In this document: piece after piece, positions 8,599 to 16,535 of the stretch
Layout: the number at the start of each line of letters is the position of its first letter
Position numbering within the stretch: the first letter of the stretch is position 1
The notes under the pieces: model-generated
Database searches by the model: none
What the model saw: the letters and a program-made list of their open reading frames with translations, nothing else
Told to the model about the DNA's origin: nothing
Program-made: the position numbers and the translations under genes
Assembly: GCA_029573975.1 (NCBI GenBank)
Contig: JAKQBU010000057.1
Span: 1 to 19,523 of the forward strand
DNA from: Planctomycetota bacterium
GTDB lineage: Bacteria > Planctomycetota > Phycisphaerae > Sedimentisphaerales > SM23-30
DNA: 19,523 nucleotides
Direction of reading: 5' to 3'

Positions 8599-9650
8599 AA
8601 AAATTACGAGCCGGTGTGATTGGGGCGGGCCGTATGGGAAGGCTGCACAGCCGCATCTATAGCCAGATGGCTCAGGTCGATCTGGTGGCGGTGGTGGATT
8701 CCCAGTTTGCCAAAGCCGCTCAACTGGTCCAGGAATTCGGCGGCCGGGCGTATAGCCTGCCCGAAGAAATCATCCCTCTGGTCGATGTGGTGACGGTGGC
8801 GGTCCCGACGGAGTTTCATGCGGCGATTGCCGAACCGTTTCTGGCCCGCGGCATCGGGGTCCTGGTGGAAAAACCGATTGCCGCTTCGCTGACCGAGGCC
8901 CGCAAAATGCTCGAACTGGCCCGGGTGCATGGCGGCACCCTGCAAGTCGGCTATTCCGAACGGTTCAATCCCGTCGTTCAGGCCATGCACCGGCTGCATT
9001 TTACCCCCCGCTTTATGGAATCCCAGCGGATTTCGCCTTATACCTTCCGCTCCACGGATGTGGGCGTCGTGCTGGATATGATGATACACGATATTGACAT
9101 CGTTTTGTCCCTGGCGTGCAGCCCCGTTCGGGATATTCAGGCCGTTGGCGTGAATGTTCTCGGCCAGCATGAAGATATCGCCAACGTCCGCCTGACCTTT
9201 GAAAGCGGCTGCGTGGCGAATCTAACGGCTTCCCGCCTGGCCCTCAAAACCGAACGCAAGGTCCGGGTTTTCAGCGAGGAAGCCTATCTTTCGCTGGATT
9301 ATCTGAAGAAAAACGGCGTGATGATCAGCAAGGCCGCCAATATCGATATGGTTCAGTGGCTCCGCGATCAGCAGCAGGAGAATGGCCAGCTCAACGTGCA
9401 GAACGCCGACTGGACCCAACTGGTTAATGTCGAGAATCTGGATATCGACGATCGGGAGCCGCTGCGGTTGGAACAGGAGGCCTTTGTCCAGGCGGTCCTG
9501 GAAGGGTCCCGTCCGCAGGTTTCGGCGGAAGATGCCATCGCCGCCATGGAACTGGCAGAGCGAATCGTCGCAAAGATCGGCGAGCACCGCTGGGAAGGCA
9601 GCAGTTCCGCCGCTATCAGTGCCCGGCAGTGGCAAAAAAATAAAAAGTGA
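8595..9650 (+). CDS. Gfo/Idh/MocA family NAD(P)-dependent sugar oxidoreductase (possible GnnA-like UDP-GlcNAc 3-dehydrogenase)
   Basis: Cytosolic nucleotide-dependent dehydrogenase of 351 residues. The N-terminal Rossmann fold opens with GVIGAGRMG (residues 7-15). The conserved EKP motif (residues 92-94, Lys93) and the substrate-domain HDIDIVL motif (from His165) are both present, so it should be active. It begins with GTG inside the stop of lpxA-2 (GTGA overlap), with GGAAGAA just upstream, so the two proteins are probably made in fixed ratio. In Acidithiobacillus ferrooxidans a Gfo/Idh/MocA enzyme, GnnA, encoded beside lpxA oxidises the 3-OH of UDP-GlcNAc before amination by GnnB, giving amide-linked acyl chains in lipid A. 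Context suggests this role here, but no GnnB-type aminotransferase lies in the window. The family is certain; the substrate is inferred. Confidence 0.85.
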   Translation: MKKLRAGVIGAGRMGRLHSRIYSQMAQVDLVAVVDSQFAKAAQLVQEFGGRAYSLPEEIIPLVDVVTVAVPTEFHAAIAEPFLARGIGVLVEKPIAASLTEARKMLELARVHGGTLQVGYSERFNPVVQAMHRLHFTPRFMESQRISPYTFRSTDVGVVLDMMIHDIDIVLSLACSPVRDIQAVGVNVLGQHEDIANVRLTFESGCVANLTASRLALKTERKVRVFSEEAYLSLDYLKKNGVMISKAANIDMVQWLRDQQQENGQLNVQNADWTQLVNVENLDIDDREPLRLEQEAFVQAVLEGSRPQVSAEDAIAAMELAERIVAKIGEHRWEGSSSAAISARQWQKNKK

Positions 9651-9689
9651 AAAGATCTCTTAAAACCGTTACTATAGTGAGATAGTCAA

Positions 9690-10424
9690 ATGGCACAGTT
9701 GAATGTAAATATCGATCATGTGGCAACCATTCGTCAGGCCCGGAAAGCCGATGAACCGGATCCGGTATGGGCTGCCGCGGAATGTGAGCTGGGCGGCGCT
9801 TCCGGCATTACCATGCACCTGCGGGAGGACTGCCGGCACATTCAGCCGCGTGATGTCGAACTGGTCCGGCAGGTGGCCAAGGTCAAGCTGAACCTGGAAA
9901 TGGCGATGACCGAAGCGATGGTGCGTTTCGCCCTGAAAGTCAAGCCCGATCAGGTTACCCTGGTCCCGGAAAAGCGACAGGAACTGACGACCGAAGGCGG
10001 ACTGGACTGCCGCCGGCTGCAGAAGCGTCTGGCTGCGGTGGTGCGGCGGTTGAACCGGGCGGATATCGAAGTGTCCGCCTTTATCACCCCCGACGAGGAC
10101 CAGGTGAAGGCTTCCGCTCAGGCCGGCTGCCAGGCGGTCGAGCTGCATACCGGCAGTTATGCCAACGCCCCCAGCCAGGCACAGTTGACTCGACGCCTGG
10201 GCGATCTGGAAAAGGCCCGCGATATCGGCTGGGCCTGCGGTCTGGTCATTCACGCCGGGCACGGCCTGACCTACCGCAACATCGGCCCGGTTGCCGCCCT
10301 GGACGGCCTTGAAGATTTCAATATCGGCCATAGCATCATCGCCCGTTCGGTGTTTGTCGGCATCCGGCAAGCAACCCGCGAGATGATTGAATTGATAGAT
10401 AAGTATAGCTCCTATTGTCAGTAG
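9690..10424 (+). CDS. pdxJ: Pyridoxine 5'-phosphate synthase PdxJ
   Basis: Last ring-closing step of the DXP-dependent vitamin B6 pathway: condenses 1-deoxyxylulose 5-phosphate with 3-amino-2-oxopropyl phosphate to pyridoxine 5'-phosphate. The 244-residue protein is full length, a TIM barrel opening with LNVNIDHVATIRQAR. Active-site residues are visible: His43 (MHLRED), Glu70 (LNLEMA) and His191 (HAGHGLTYRN), matching His45, Glu72 and His193 of E. coli. The ATG at 9690 gives the normal N-terminus; the ribosome-binding site is weak (GTGAG about 10 bases upstream). It follows the oxidoreductase after 39 bases and precedes dapA by 22 bases, so it probably rides on the same transcript, though it has no direct role in envelope synthesis. 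Confidence 0.96.
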   Translation: MAQLNVNIDHVATIRQARKADEPDPVWAAAECELGGASGITMHLREDCRHIQPRDVELVRQVAKVKLNLEMAMTEAMVRFALKVKPDQVTLVPEKRQELTTEGGLDCRRLQKRLAAVVRRLNRADIEVSAFITPDEDQVKASAQAGCQAVELHTGSYANAPSQAQLTRRLGDLEKARDIGWACGLVIHAGHGLTYRNIGPVAALDGLEDFNIGHSIIARSVFVGIRQATREMIELIDKYSSYCQ

Positions 10425-10432
10425 TAATTTTT

Positions 10433-10440
10433 AGAGGAGA
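10433..10440 (+). promoter_or_regulatory. Strong ribosome-binding site fixing the dapA start
   Basis: AGAGGAGA lies 6 bases before the ATG at 10447. It directly abuts the in-frame TTG at 10441, which rules that codon out as the start. The resulting N-terminus, MFTGSLVALVTPF, matches known DapA proteins. Confidence 0.75.
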
Positions 10441-10446
10441 TTGGTT

Positions 10447-11322
10447 ATGTTTACAGGTAGTTTGGTCGCACTGGTTACTCCCTTTGCCGAGGATGAGGTG
10501 GATTACGAAACCCTGCGTGAACTGGTCGATTTTCAGATTCGCAGCGGCACCGACGGGATTGTCCCGGTCGGAACCACCGGCGAATGCCCGACCTTATCCC
10601 ACGAGGAGCATAAAAAAGTAATCGAAGTGGTGGTCCAGGAATCCGCCGGCCAGGTACCGGTTGTGGCCGGCACCGGCTCCAACAGCACCGACGAAGCGAT
10701 CGAACTGACTCGTTTTGCCAAGCAGGTGGGAGCCGACGGCGCCCTGATTGTCGTTCCCTACTACAACAAGCCGACCCAGGAAGGGCTGTATCAGCATTTC
10801 GCCGCGATTGCCGAAGAGGTCGATATCCCGATCATCCTGTACAACATTCCCGGCCGCTGCGGCGTCAATATGGAGCCGCGCACCATCGCCAAGCTGGCCG
10901 AGATTGACAATATTGTCGGCGTCAAGGAAGCGACCGGCCAACTGGACCAGGTCTCCGAAATTGCCATTAGTTGCGGCCTGACGATTCTCTCCGGGGACGA
11001 CAGCCTGACTCTGCCTATCGCCTCGGTTGGGGGCAAGGGCGTCATTTCGGTGGTGGCCAATATTGTGCCTACGGATGTGAAAGCCCTGACCGATGCCATT
11101 CTGGAAGGCGATTTCGCCACCGCCCGCCAGTGGCACAACAAGCTGTTCGCCATGTCCAAGGCCCTGCTGAGCCTTTCGACCAACCCGATTCCCATCAAGG
11201 CCGCCATGGCCAAACTGAATATGTGTTCCGGCCAGCTCCGCCTCCCCCTGGTCGGCCTCAGTCCCAGCAAGGAAGAGCAGCTCGTCCAGATCCTGACCGA
11301 CTACGGCCTGCTGAAAAACTAA
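10447..11322 (+). CDS. dapA: 4-hydroxy-tetrahydrodipicolinate synthase DapA
   Basis: First committed step of the diaminopimelate/lysine pathway: condenses pyruvate with aspartate semialdehyde. The 291-residue TIM-barrel protein has the expected GTTGECPTLS segment (catalytic Thr), YNIPGR with Tyr132, and the Schiff-base Lys160 in VGVKEATG, matching Tyr133 and Lys161 of E. coli. C-terminal NPIPIKAAM is also typical. The start at ATG 10447 is set by a strong AGAGGAGA. It is the last gene of the plus-strand run; only 40 bases separate its stop from the stop of the convergent debranching enzyme. Diaminopimelate feeds peptidoglycan, so its place behind the lipid A genes fits an envelope theme, but could be incidental. 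Confidence 0.96.
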   Translation: MFTGSLVALVTPFAEDEVDYETLRELVDFQIRSGTDGIVPVGTTGECPTLSHEEHKKVIEVVVQESAGQVPVVAGTGSNSTDEAIELTRFAKQVGADGALIVVPYYNKPTQEGLYQHFAAIAEEVDIPIILYNIPGRCGVNMEPRTIAKLAEIDNIVGVKEATGQLDQVSEIAISCGLTILSGDDSLTLPIASVGGKGVISVVANIVPTDVKALTDAILEGDFATARQWHNKLFAMSKALLSLSTNPIPIKAAMAKLNMCSGQLRLPLVGLSPSKEEQLVQILTDYGLLKN

Positions 11323-11329
11323 AAATCCC

Positions 11330-11361
11330 AACCTTATCAGTCCCTGGTGATAATCCCGGTT
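11330..11361 (-). terminator. Possible terminator between convergent dapA and debranching enzyme genes
   Basis: An imperfect inverted repeat: AACC plus TTATCA on the left pairs with TGATAA and GGTT on the right, with an 8-base loop and a 4-base one-sided bulge. On the minus strand it is followed by a T-rich stretch (ATTTTTAGTTTTT), so it could end the glycogen-cluster transcript. On the plus strand no T tract follows. The stem is weak, so this is tentative. Confidence 0.35.
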
Positions 11362-11362
11362 C

Positions 11363-13444
11363 TTAGGATTGGATCAGGAGTTTGGCGCGGAGGAGTTCGG
11401 CGATGCTCCAGGCCTGAGCGACGCAGCCGTTGGGCCGGTGGGGCCAGTCGCCGTCGAAGATTTCCGACACGCTGCCCAGGCAGGCATCTTCGTTCAGATG
11501 GCGCAGCAGCGGTTCGATCATTTCGGCGGCTTCGGAGCGGGCCTGTTGGGAAAAACGATGGACCTTGAGAAAGGCTTCGATAAAGGGGCCGATTAAAAAG
11601 GCCCAGACCGTGCCCTGATGGTAGGCGGAATCCCGCTGGAACTGGTCGCCGATATAGCGTCCCCTGTATCTGCTGTCGCGGGGGCTGAGGCTGCGCAGGC
11701 CATAGGGGGTGAGAAGCTCATCCCGGACGACGCGGACGACGGAAAGCTGATATTTTTCATCCAGGGGCGAAAACGGCAGGGAGACGGCGAAGATCTGGTT
11801 GGGCCGGATGGCGGCATCCACGGTTCCGTCGGAGAGGATGCAATCGTTGAGGCAATTGTTCTGGCAATTCCAGAACAGGCGGACAAAATTCTGTTCGGCC
11901 GTCCCGGCCATACGGGCGAATTTTTCCCGTTCCTGCGCCTCGGTGGCGGTCTCCGCCATGATGTGCAGGGCGTTGATCCAGAGGGCGTTGATCTCGACCG
12001 GTTTGCCGTGGCGCGGGGTAAAGGATATGCCATTGCAGCGGGCGTCCATCCAGGTGAGCTGGGTTTGCGGGTCGCCGGCGCTGATGAGGCCGTCGTCGGC
12101 ATGGATGTGGAACCGCGTACCGCCCTGATAATGGCGGACGATTTCGGCAAGGACCGGCAGCAGCTTCTCCCGAAAGGTGGCCTGGTCTCCCGTGGCCAGC
12201 AGGTACTGATAAGCCGAATGAATGAACCAGAGGGAGGCATCGACGGCGTTATAATGGGGAGCGCCGCCGTAATCGTCGAAGCGGCTGGGAATCATGCCCT
12301 GATCCAGAGCCTGGGCAAAGGTCAGAAGGACCTCCCGTGCCTCCGCCTCCCGGCCGGTGCACAGCAGCAGACCGGGCAAACCGATAAAGGTATCTCTGCC
12401 CCAGTCGGCAAACCAGTGGAATCCGGCCAGAATACTGACCGATTCCTGCGTGTCGCTAATATTTCGTTTTACGATAAATTGATCGGCCGCTTTAACCAAA
12501 GCCCGATGGTCTGCATCCCGGGCCTGTGCCTGCCGGCAGATCTGCTCCGTTCGCTGCTGCAGGGCAGAGGCCATTTCATCGGCGCGGACTTCGTGAAGAG
12601 GGCCGGGCCGCTGGAGACCTGTGGTTGCCTGGACGCAGAGGGTCACGGTAGCGGGAGCGGACAGGGCGGCTCGAAAATGGCCGGGCGCCCAGACATCTTC
12701 GTAATCGTGCTGCCCGCGGGCGGTTTCCTGGCGGTAATGCATGGCATACCACCAGTCAGCGCCCCGCTCGAACCTGGCCTTGTCGCAATACAGATGCACC
12801 GCCGGCCCGTTAGGATCCATAACGCGGGCGGTCACCATATCATGCTCCACTTCCATGTTGAGCGAAGTGGAGGAAGATTGCAGCGCGTGAAAATCCCGCA
12901 GGGCCACCAGCGGCATCAGGGAAAATTGCAGTTCTTGCACTGTGCCGGAAAATTGATAGGTAATGGCTACCAGGTCCTGCTCATAGGCCAGATAAATGGA
13001 TTTTATCACCGTAAGGCCGTCCAGCTCGTAGCGAAAATGCACGCCGCTATCGCGCCGGAATTCCTTGAGATAGCGATAGCCCTGGGGGTGCAGGCGATCG
13101 GAGAATTCAAAATTGGATAATTCGTATTTTCGCTCCCCGATGGTTACGGTTTCGAGCAGATTGGAAAGGGTAACGAACCGTTCGACCGGCGGATGCAGAG
13201 AGGCAATCAGCAGCCCATGATAACGGCGGGTATTGCAGCCAAGAACCGTGCCCGAAACATAGCTCCCGCGGCGATTGGCCAGCAGCCATTCCTTTTGCAG
13301 GAGGTTTTCGATTTCCGATTCGACAATGGGTATCACACGGGAATTGCTGGCGGTAGGCATCGTATCGGTCATAAGAAAATCCATTTCCTTGGTTAGCTCC
13401 TCTCCGAAATCTGCTTCCTCAGTTATCGGACCAGGTGGTCGCAT
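11363..13444 (-). CDS. Glycogen debranching enzyme (amylo-alpha-1,6-glucosidase family)
   Basis: Removes alpha-1,6 branch stubs from glycogen or related glucans. The product, 693 residues from the ATG at 13444, has two parts. The N-terminal GDE domain (about 25-270) includes EWLLANRRGSYVSGTVLG and NTRRYHGLLIAS. The C-terminal (alpha/alpha)6 catalytic domain (about 300-690) carries the hallmark blocks WFADWGRDTFIGLPGL (DWGRD at 347-351), YNAVDASLWF, LTWMDAR, KPVEINALW (Glu484) and YHQGTVWAFLIG. Length is typical of the bacterial/archaeal-type enzyme. The start is uncertain: TTG 13447, ATG 13444, ATG 13384 and ATG 13372 are all in frame, with AAGGAA and GGAGAGGAG near the internal ones; conserved sequence begins only around RVIPIVESEIENLL, so a shorter form is quite possible. 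It is the last of three glucan genes read on this strand. Confidence 0.92.
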   Translation of the reverse strand: MRPPGPITEEADFGEELTKEMDFLMTDTMPTASNSRVIPIVESEIENLLQKEWLLANRRGSYVSGTVLGCNTRRYHGLLIASLHPPVERFVTLSNLLETVTIGERKYELSNFEFSDRLHPQGYRYLKEFRRDSGVHFRYELDGLTVIKSIYLAYEQDLVAITYQFSGTVQELQFSLMPLVALRDFHALQSSSTSLNMEVEHDMVTARVMDPNGPAVHLYCDKARFERGADWWYAMHYRQETARGQHDYEDVWAPGHFRAALSAPATVTLCVQATTGLQRPGPLHEVRADEMASALQQRTEQICRQAQARDADHRALVKAADQFIVKRNISDTQESVSILAGFHWFADWGRDTFIGLPGLLLCTGREAEAREVLLTFAQALDQGMIPSRFDDYGGAPHYNAVDASLWFIHSAYQYLLATGDQATFREKLLPVLAEIVRHYQGGTRFHIHADDGLISAGDPQTQLTWMDARCNGISFTPRHGKPVEINALWINALHIMAETATEAQEREKFARMAGTAEQNFVRLFWNCQNNCLNDCILSDGTVDAAIRPNQIFAVSLPFSPLDEKYQLSVVRVVRDELLTPYGLRSLSPRDSRYRGRYIGDQFQRDSAYHQGTVWAFLIGPFIEAFLKVHRFSQQARSEAAEMIEPLLRHLNEDACLGSVSEIFDGDWPHRPNGCVAQAWSIAELLRAKLLIQS

Positions 13445-13545
13445 CAATAGTTTCCAACATTTTCCCTATCGGTAATTGGGAAGGGATTCTTATAGATAAA
13501 ACCGTCATTGGAATACCGGAAGGAGTATGGACAGGAAATGATGGT

Positions 13546-14736
13546 TCAGGTAGCCGGACATTCCTGGCGGCAGCGGCTGCGGAGGTTATCCATCACATTC
13601 ATGAAGTTGATGTAGGAATCATACGGACTGTCGTAAGGATTGAAGTATTTATGAACGTCGCCGTCGGCAAACCATTTGGTGCACATATAGTAGAAATGGT
13701 CCGAGGTCTGCATGCGGCGCCAGTCGGAAAGGATTTTCGGATCGCCGGTTTCCTTGACCTGTTTTTCCATCCGGTAGAGTTCATGAAGAGCGTTGGATTG
13801 CATGGCATTGCCCAGCCAGGCGGAAAGGTCCCGTTCGGTATCGGCCCAACTGATCATATGGGGAACATCCATCGCTCCGACGGACGGATAGGCGCGGATT
13901 ACTTCGGAAGGGGTTTTGAAGTCATTATCGGGATGCTTGAGGATTTCCTGGGGCAAATGCAGGAAGAAATCGAAAATACCGGTATCTTCCCACTGATGTT
14001 CGCCAAGCGTTTCGTAATCCATAAAGAGGTTGACCGCATACCCATTGCCATTCACCTCGGAGACCCACTGCGCAAACTTGGGCGCGGTCAGCGGCCACTC
14101 CTGCCAGCCGCGATTGGAAAACCGGAAGGCAATATCATCGCTGAGCCGGTAATTCTTGAGCAGCAGTTTGATCCCGCCGGCACCGGGAGGATTGTAGATA
14201 TAGTTGGGGCTGCGATAGCCGAGTATATGGTCCGCTCCCTCGCACAGGACTCCCTCGAAACCCAGTTCGCTGACAAAGCGGCCCAGGTCGTTATTGTAAA
14301 TCAATTCCGTATTGCGGAAAACCGTCGGCCGCATCCCGAACAGGTCCTCGATCCGCTGCTGATGCAGTTTAATCTGCTGGGCAAATTCTTCACGGGAATA
14401 GAGAAAGGACAGGCTGTGATAGTACGTTTCCGAAATAAATTCCACGCAGCCGGTCCGGGCCAGGGCGTGAAAGGTGCTTAGCACTTCGGGGGCGTATTCT
14501 TCCAGTTGATCCAGGAGCACCCCGGTAATGCTGTAGGAGACGCGAAACTTGCCTTCATGCCGGTGAATGAGTTCCAGGATGGTCCGATTGGCCGGCAGGT
14601 AACATTTATTGGCAACCTTGCGGCAGATTTCCGCATTTTTATAATGATCGAAATAATTGGGGTCGTGGTCAAAAATACTATATCGGCGCAGCCGGTAGGG
14701 CTGATGCACCTGAAAGTAAAAACACACTGAAGCCAT
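13546..14736 (-). CDS. Glycoside hydrolase family 57 (alpha-amylase type)
   Basis: Retaining alpha-glucan hydrolase or transferase of family GH57, 396 residues. The five-region GH57 pattern begins with the N-terminal FQVHQPYR. The nucleophile is expected in VFRNTELIYN (Glu144) and the acid/base in MDYETLGEHQW (Asp240), the arrangement of the short alpha-amylase-type GH57 proteins found next to glycogen genes. No signal peptide is visible, so it should act in the cytosol on storage glucan. The ATG at 14736 is preceded by AAAGGGAA about 9 bases upstream and starts directly with ASVCFYFQVHQP, as the family requires. It follows the glycosyltransferase by 83 bases and precedes the debranching enzyme by about 100 bases. 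Whether it acts as amylase, 4-alpha-glucanotransferase or branching enzyme cannot be decided from sequence; the length fits alpha-amylase-like members best. Confidence 0.9.
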   Translation of the reverse strand: MASVCFYFQVHQPYRLRRYSIFDHDPNYFDHYKNAEICRKVANKCYLPANRTILELIHRHEGKFRVSYSITGVLLDQLEEYAPEVLSTFHALARTGCVEFISETYYHSLSFLYSREEFAQQIKLHQQRIEDLFGMRPTVFRNTELIYNNDLGRFVSELGFEGVLCEGADHILGYRSPNYIYNPPGAGGIKLLLKNYRLSDDIAFRFSNRGWQEWPLTAPKFAQWVSEVNGNGYAVNLFMDYETLGEHQWEDTGIFDFFLHLPQEILKHPDNDFKTPSEVIRAYPSVGAMDVPHMISWADTERDLSAWLGNAMQSNALHELYRMEKQVKETGDPKILSDWRRMQTSDHFYYMCTKWFADGDVHKYFNPYDSPYDSYINFMNVMDNLRSRCRQECPAT

Positions 14737-14819
14737 GGCTTATGATTCCCTTTACACTTTTTTATTAGCATCGGCCGGTAAATGCCAACCAGTCCAATTT
14801 TTACCCTTATTTTCGTATT

Positions 14820-16133
14820 TTAGGCGGCGCCTATCGCTTCTTTATATATATGGACGCATTTTTCCGCAGAATCGTTCCAGGAGAACTTCCGCACTTCAAA
14901 GTTGCCATGCTCCCGCAGGGTACTCTGCAGCGGCGGATGGCGGAGCACCGCCACGATTTTATTGGCCATCTCATTGATATCCCAGAAATCAACCTTCAGA
15001 ACATGATTCAGAACTTCCGCCACCCCGCTCTGCTTGCTGATAATCACCGGGACATCGTTTCGCAGGGCCTCCAGCGGAACCAGGCCGAACGGCTCGGAAA
15101 CCGACGGCATCACGAACAGATCCGCCATCCGGAACACCTTATCCACATCGTTTCCCCGCAAAAATCCGGTGAAAAGCACTTTATGGCCGATTCCCATCTG
15201 CGCCGCCAGCTCGATGGTCCGCTGGGTCATATCCCCGGAGCCGGCCATGACAAATTTGACATTGTCCATGACTTCCAGCACCTTCTTGGCGGCGGCCAGG
15301 AAATATTCCGGCCCTTTCTGCATGGTAATCCGGCCCATAAAGAGGACGATTTTCTCGTTTTTGTGGATCTTTGCCTTTTCGGGATCCAGGATGGTTCCGT
15401 TTCTCTCAATGGCGTTATACACCACCCGGATCTTTTCCGGGGCGACTCCATAGCGATTGATTACTACCCGGCTGGTCAGATAACTTACGGCGATTACATA
15501 TTTGGCGTAATGCAGCCCCTGCCGCTCGATATCATAGACCATCTGATTGACATGCTCCCCGCTGCGGTCAAACTCCGTGGAATGGATATGAACCACCAGA
15601 GGCTTGCCGGTCATGGCCGATACCGCTATCCCGGCAGGATAGGTCATCCAGTCATGGGCATGAACAACATCGAAATCCTCGTCGCGGGCTATGACCGTGG
15701 CCAGGCGGGCGTAGCGCTGCACTTCCTGGTATAAATCGGTTCCGTAATGCTCATGCGGGCGGCTCATTAAGGCCACATCCAGTGCGACTTCCTGTTCGGT
15801 CATTCCCCCAAAAACCTCTTTCATTCGCTGTTTTTGCAGCGTCTGCTCATAGCTTTCCGCGGTCTGATACGGCTGAATGACCGAAGGAAAGGTTCGGAAT
15901 TTGACATTGGTAAATTCCGGTAAGGTATAGTGTTCACCATACGAACCGATTTTAACCGATCGGGGGCTTGCCACTTTTACATGGCTGGTATATTCGCTGG
16001 TGACCGGACGCGGGAGAATAAACGTCACCTGGGTACCGATATTGCTCATAGCCCGGGTCAGGCCGTAGCAGGCAGTCCCCAGACCGCCGGAAATAAAGGG
16101 GGGGAATTCCCAGCCTAGCATAAGTATTTTCAT
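14820..16133 (-). CDS. Glycogen synthase-like glycosyltransferase (GT-B fold, GT4/GT5)
   Basis: GT-B glycosyltransferase of 437 residues, probably elongating alpha-1,4-glucan from a nucleotide-glucose donor. The N-terminal domain opens with MKILMLGWEFPP and the glycine-rich GGLG (residues 16-19) that contacts the donor phosphates; VHAHDWMTYPAG also resembles glycogen synthases. The C-terminal Glycos_transf_1 domain (about 240-420) has GRITMQKGPEYFLAA and the E-x7-E motif SEPFGLVPLE (Glu347, Glu355). No membrane segment. I set the start at ATG 16133 rather than 16139, because AAGAGG at 16141-16146 is 7 bases from the former and 1 base from the latter. The downstream GH57 and debranching genes support a role in glycogen metabolism, but GT4 members vary in substrate, so sucrose- or trehalose-related roles are not excluded. 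Confidence 0.88.
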   Translation of the reverse strand: MKILMLGWEFPPFISGGLGTACYGLTRAMSNIGTQVTFILPRPVTSEYTSHVKVASPRSVKIGSYGEHYTLPEFTNVKFRTFPSVIQPYQTAESYEQTLQKQRMKEVFGGMTEQEVALDVALMSRPHEHYGTDLYQEVQRYARLATVIARDEDFDVVHAHDWMTYPAGIAVSAMTGKPLVVHIHSTEFDRSGEHVNQMVYDIERQGLHYAKYVIAVSYLTSRVVINRYGVAPEKIRVVYNAIERNGTILDPEKAKIHKNEKIVLFMGRITMQKGPEYFLAAAKKVLEVMDNVKFVMAGSGDMTQRTIELAAQMGIGHKVLFTGFLRGNDVDKVFRMADLFVMPSVSEPFGLVPLEALRNDVPVIISKQSGVAEVLNHVLKVDFWDINEMANKIVAVLRHPPLQSTLREHGNFEVRKFSWNDSAEKCVHIYKEAIGAA

Positions 16134-16140
16134 AGCCATA

Positions 16141-16146
16141 CCTCTT
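16141..16146 (-). promoter_or_regulatory. Ribosome-binding site fixing the glycosyltransferase start
   Basis: AAGAGG on the minus strand lies 7 bases before the ATG at 16133 and only 1 base before the ATG at 16139. This favours the shorter protein that starts MKILMLGWE. Confidence 0.6.
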
Positions 16147-16249
16147 TCAGCAATTCTCCCATCCGTTCTATTTGCTGTTTTATGAAATGAATCATAGCTC
16201 TACCCCTTGAGTAGATTGAAATAACATCACTCCCCCCCTCTTGGCTCAT

Positions 16250-16280
16250 AACTGGAAATTACCGCTGGTAATTCCAAGTT
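16250..16280. repeat. Inverted repeat, possible operator, upstream of the glycosyltransferase
   Basis: AATTACC (16257-16263) and GGTAATT (16267-16273) form a perfect 7-bp dyad with a 3-base centre. With one single-base bulge on each side, pairing extends outward to AACTGG on the left and CCAAGTT on the right. It lies about 120 bases upstream of the glycosyltransferase ATG. It has no T tract, so it looks more like a protein-binding site or leader hairpin than a terminator. The regulator is unknown. Confidence 0.4.
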
Positions 16281-16410
16281 TTGTTACTGAAACCAATTAA
16301 ACCAATAATACTTAGTAATTATTATCTATTACCGGCTTTAAAGCAAGGATACTTTAGCAGATTTTTTTGAAAATACGATTGAAACCGAAAGAAATGAAAA
16401 ATCAGCGGAA

Positions 16411-16439
16411 TTGAAAACCGCTTGGATTGTGATTATGAT
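16411..16439 (+). promoter_or_regulatory. Sigma70-type promoter for aconitase
   Basis: TTGAAA at 16411-16416 and TATGAT at 16434-16439 are separated by 17 bases, each five of six to consensus or close to it. Predicted start is near 16446, giving a leader of about 90 bases before the aconitase ATG. Confidence 0.6.
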
Positions 16440-16535
16440 ACGTTTCAGCAAAAGGGTAACTCATTTTGCGATATGAATGTAACTATTTGTAAATTATGGT
16501 TTTATATATAAATACAAGGATAAGGAAAACTTGCC

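Larger units (their letters stand above)
16140..16535. other. AT-rich divergent spacer between glycosyltransferase and aconitase genes
   Basis: About 396 bases without a convincing protein gene. It must hold the promoters of the minus-strand glucan cluster and the plus-strand aconitase. Seen inside: a good sigma70-type promoter for aconitase (16411-16439), an inverted repeat (16250-16280), and a run of seven G on the minus strand (16232-16238). No clear minus-strand promoter was found; several partial matches have poor spacing. Confidence 0.7.

Noticed and set aside
9650..9678. Possible promoter before pdxJ (TATAGT at 9673-9678)
   Set aside because: No acceptable -35 hexamer lies 16-18 bases upstream.
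11618..13120. Long plus-strand open frame of 500 codons
   Set aside because: It lies wholly opposite the debranching enzyme, whose motifs are unmistakable. The plus-strand translation shows no recognisable domain.
13435..14481. Plus-strand open frame of 348 codons
   Set aside because: It is antisense to the GH57 gene, which carries all family motifs. The frame stays open because of codon bias.
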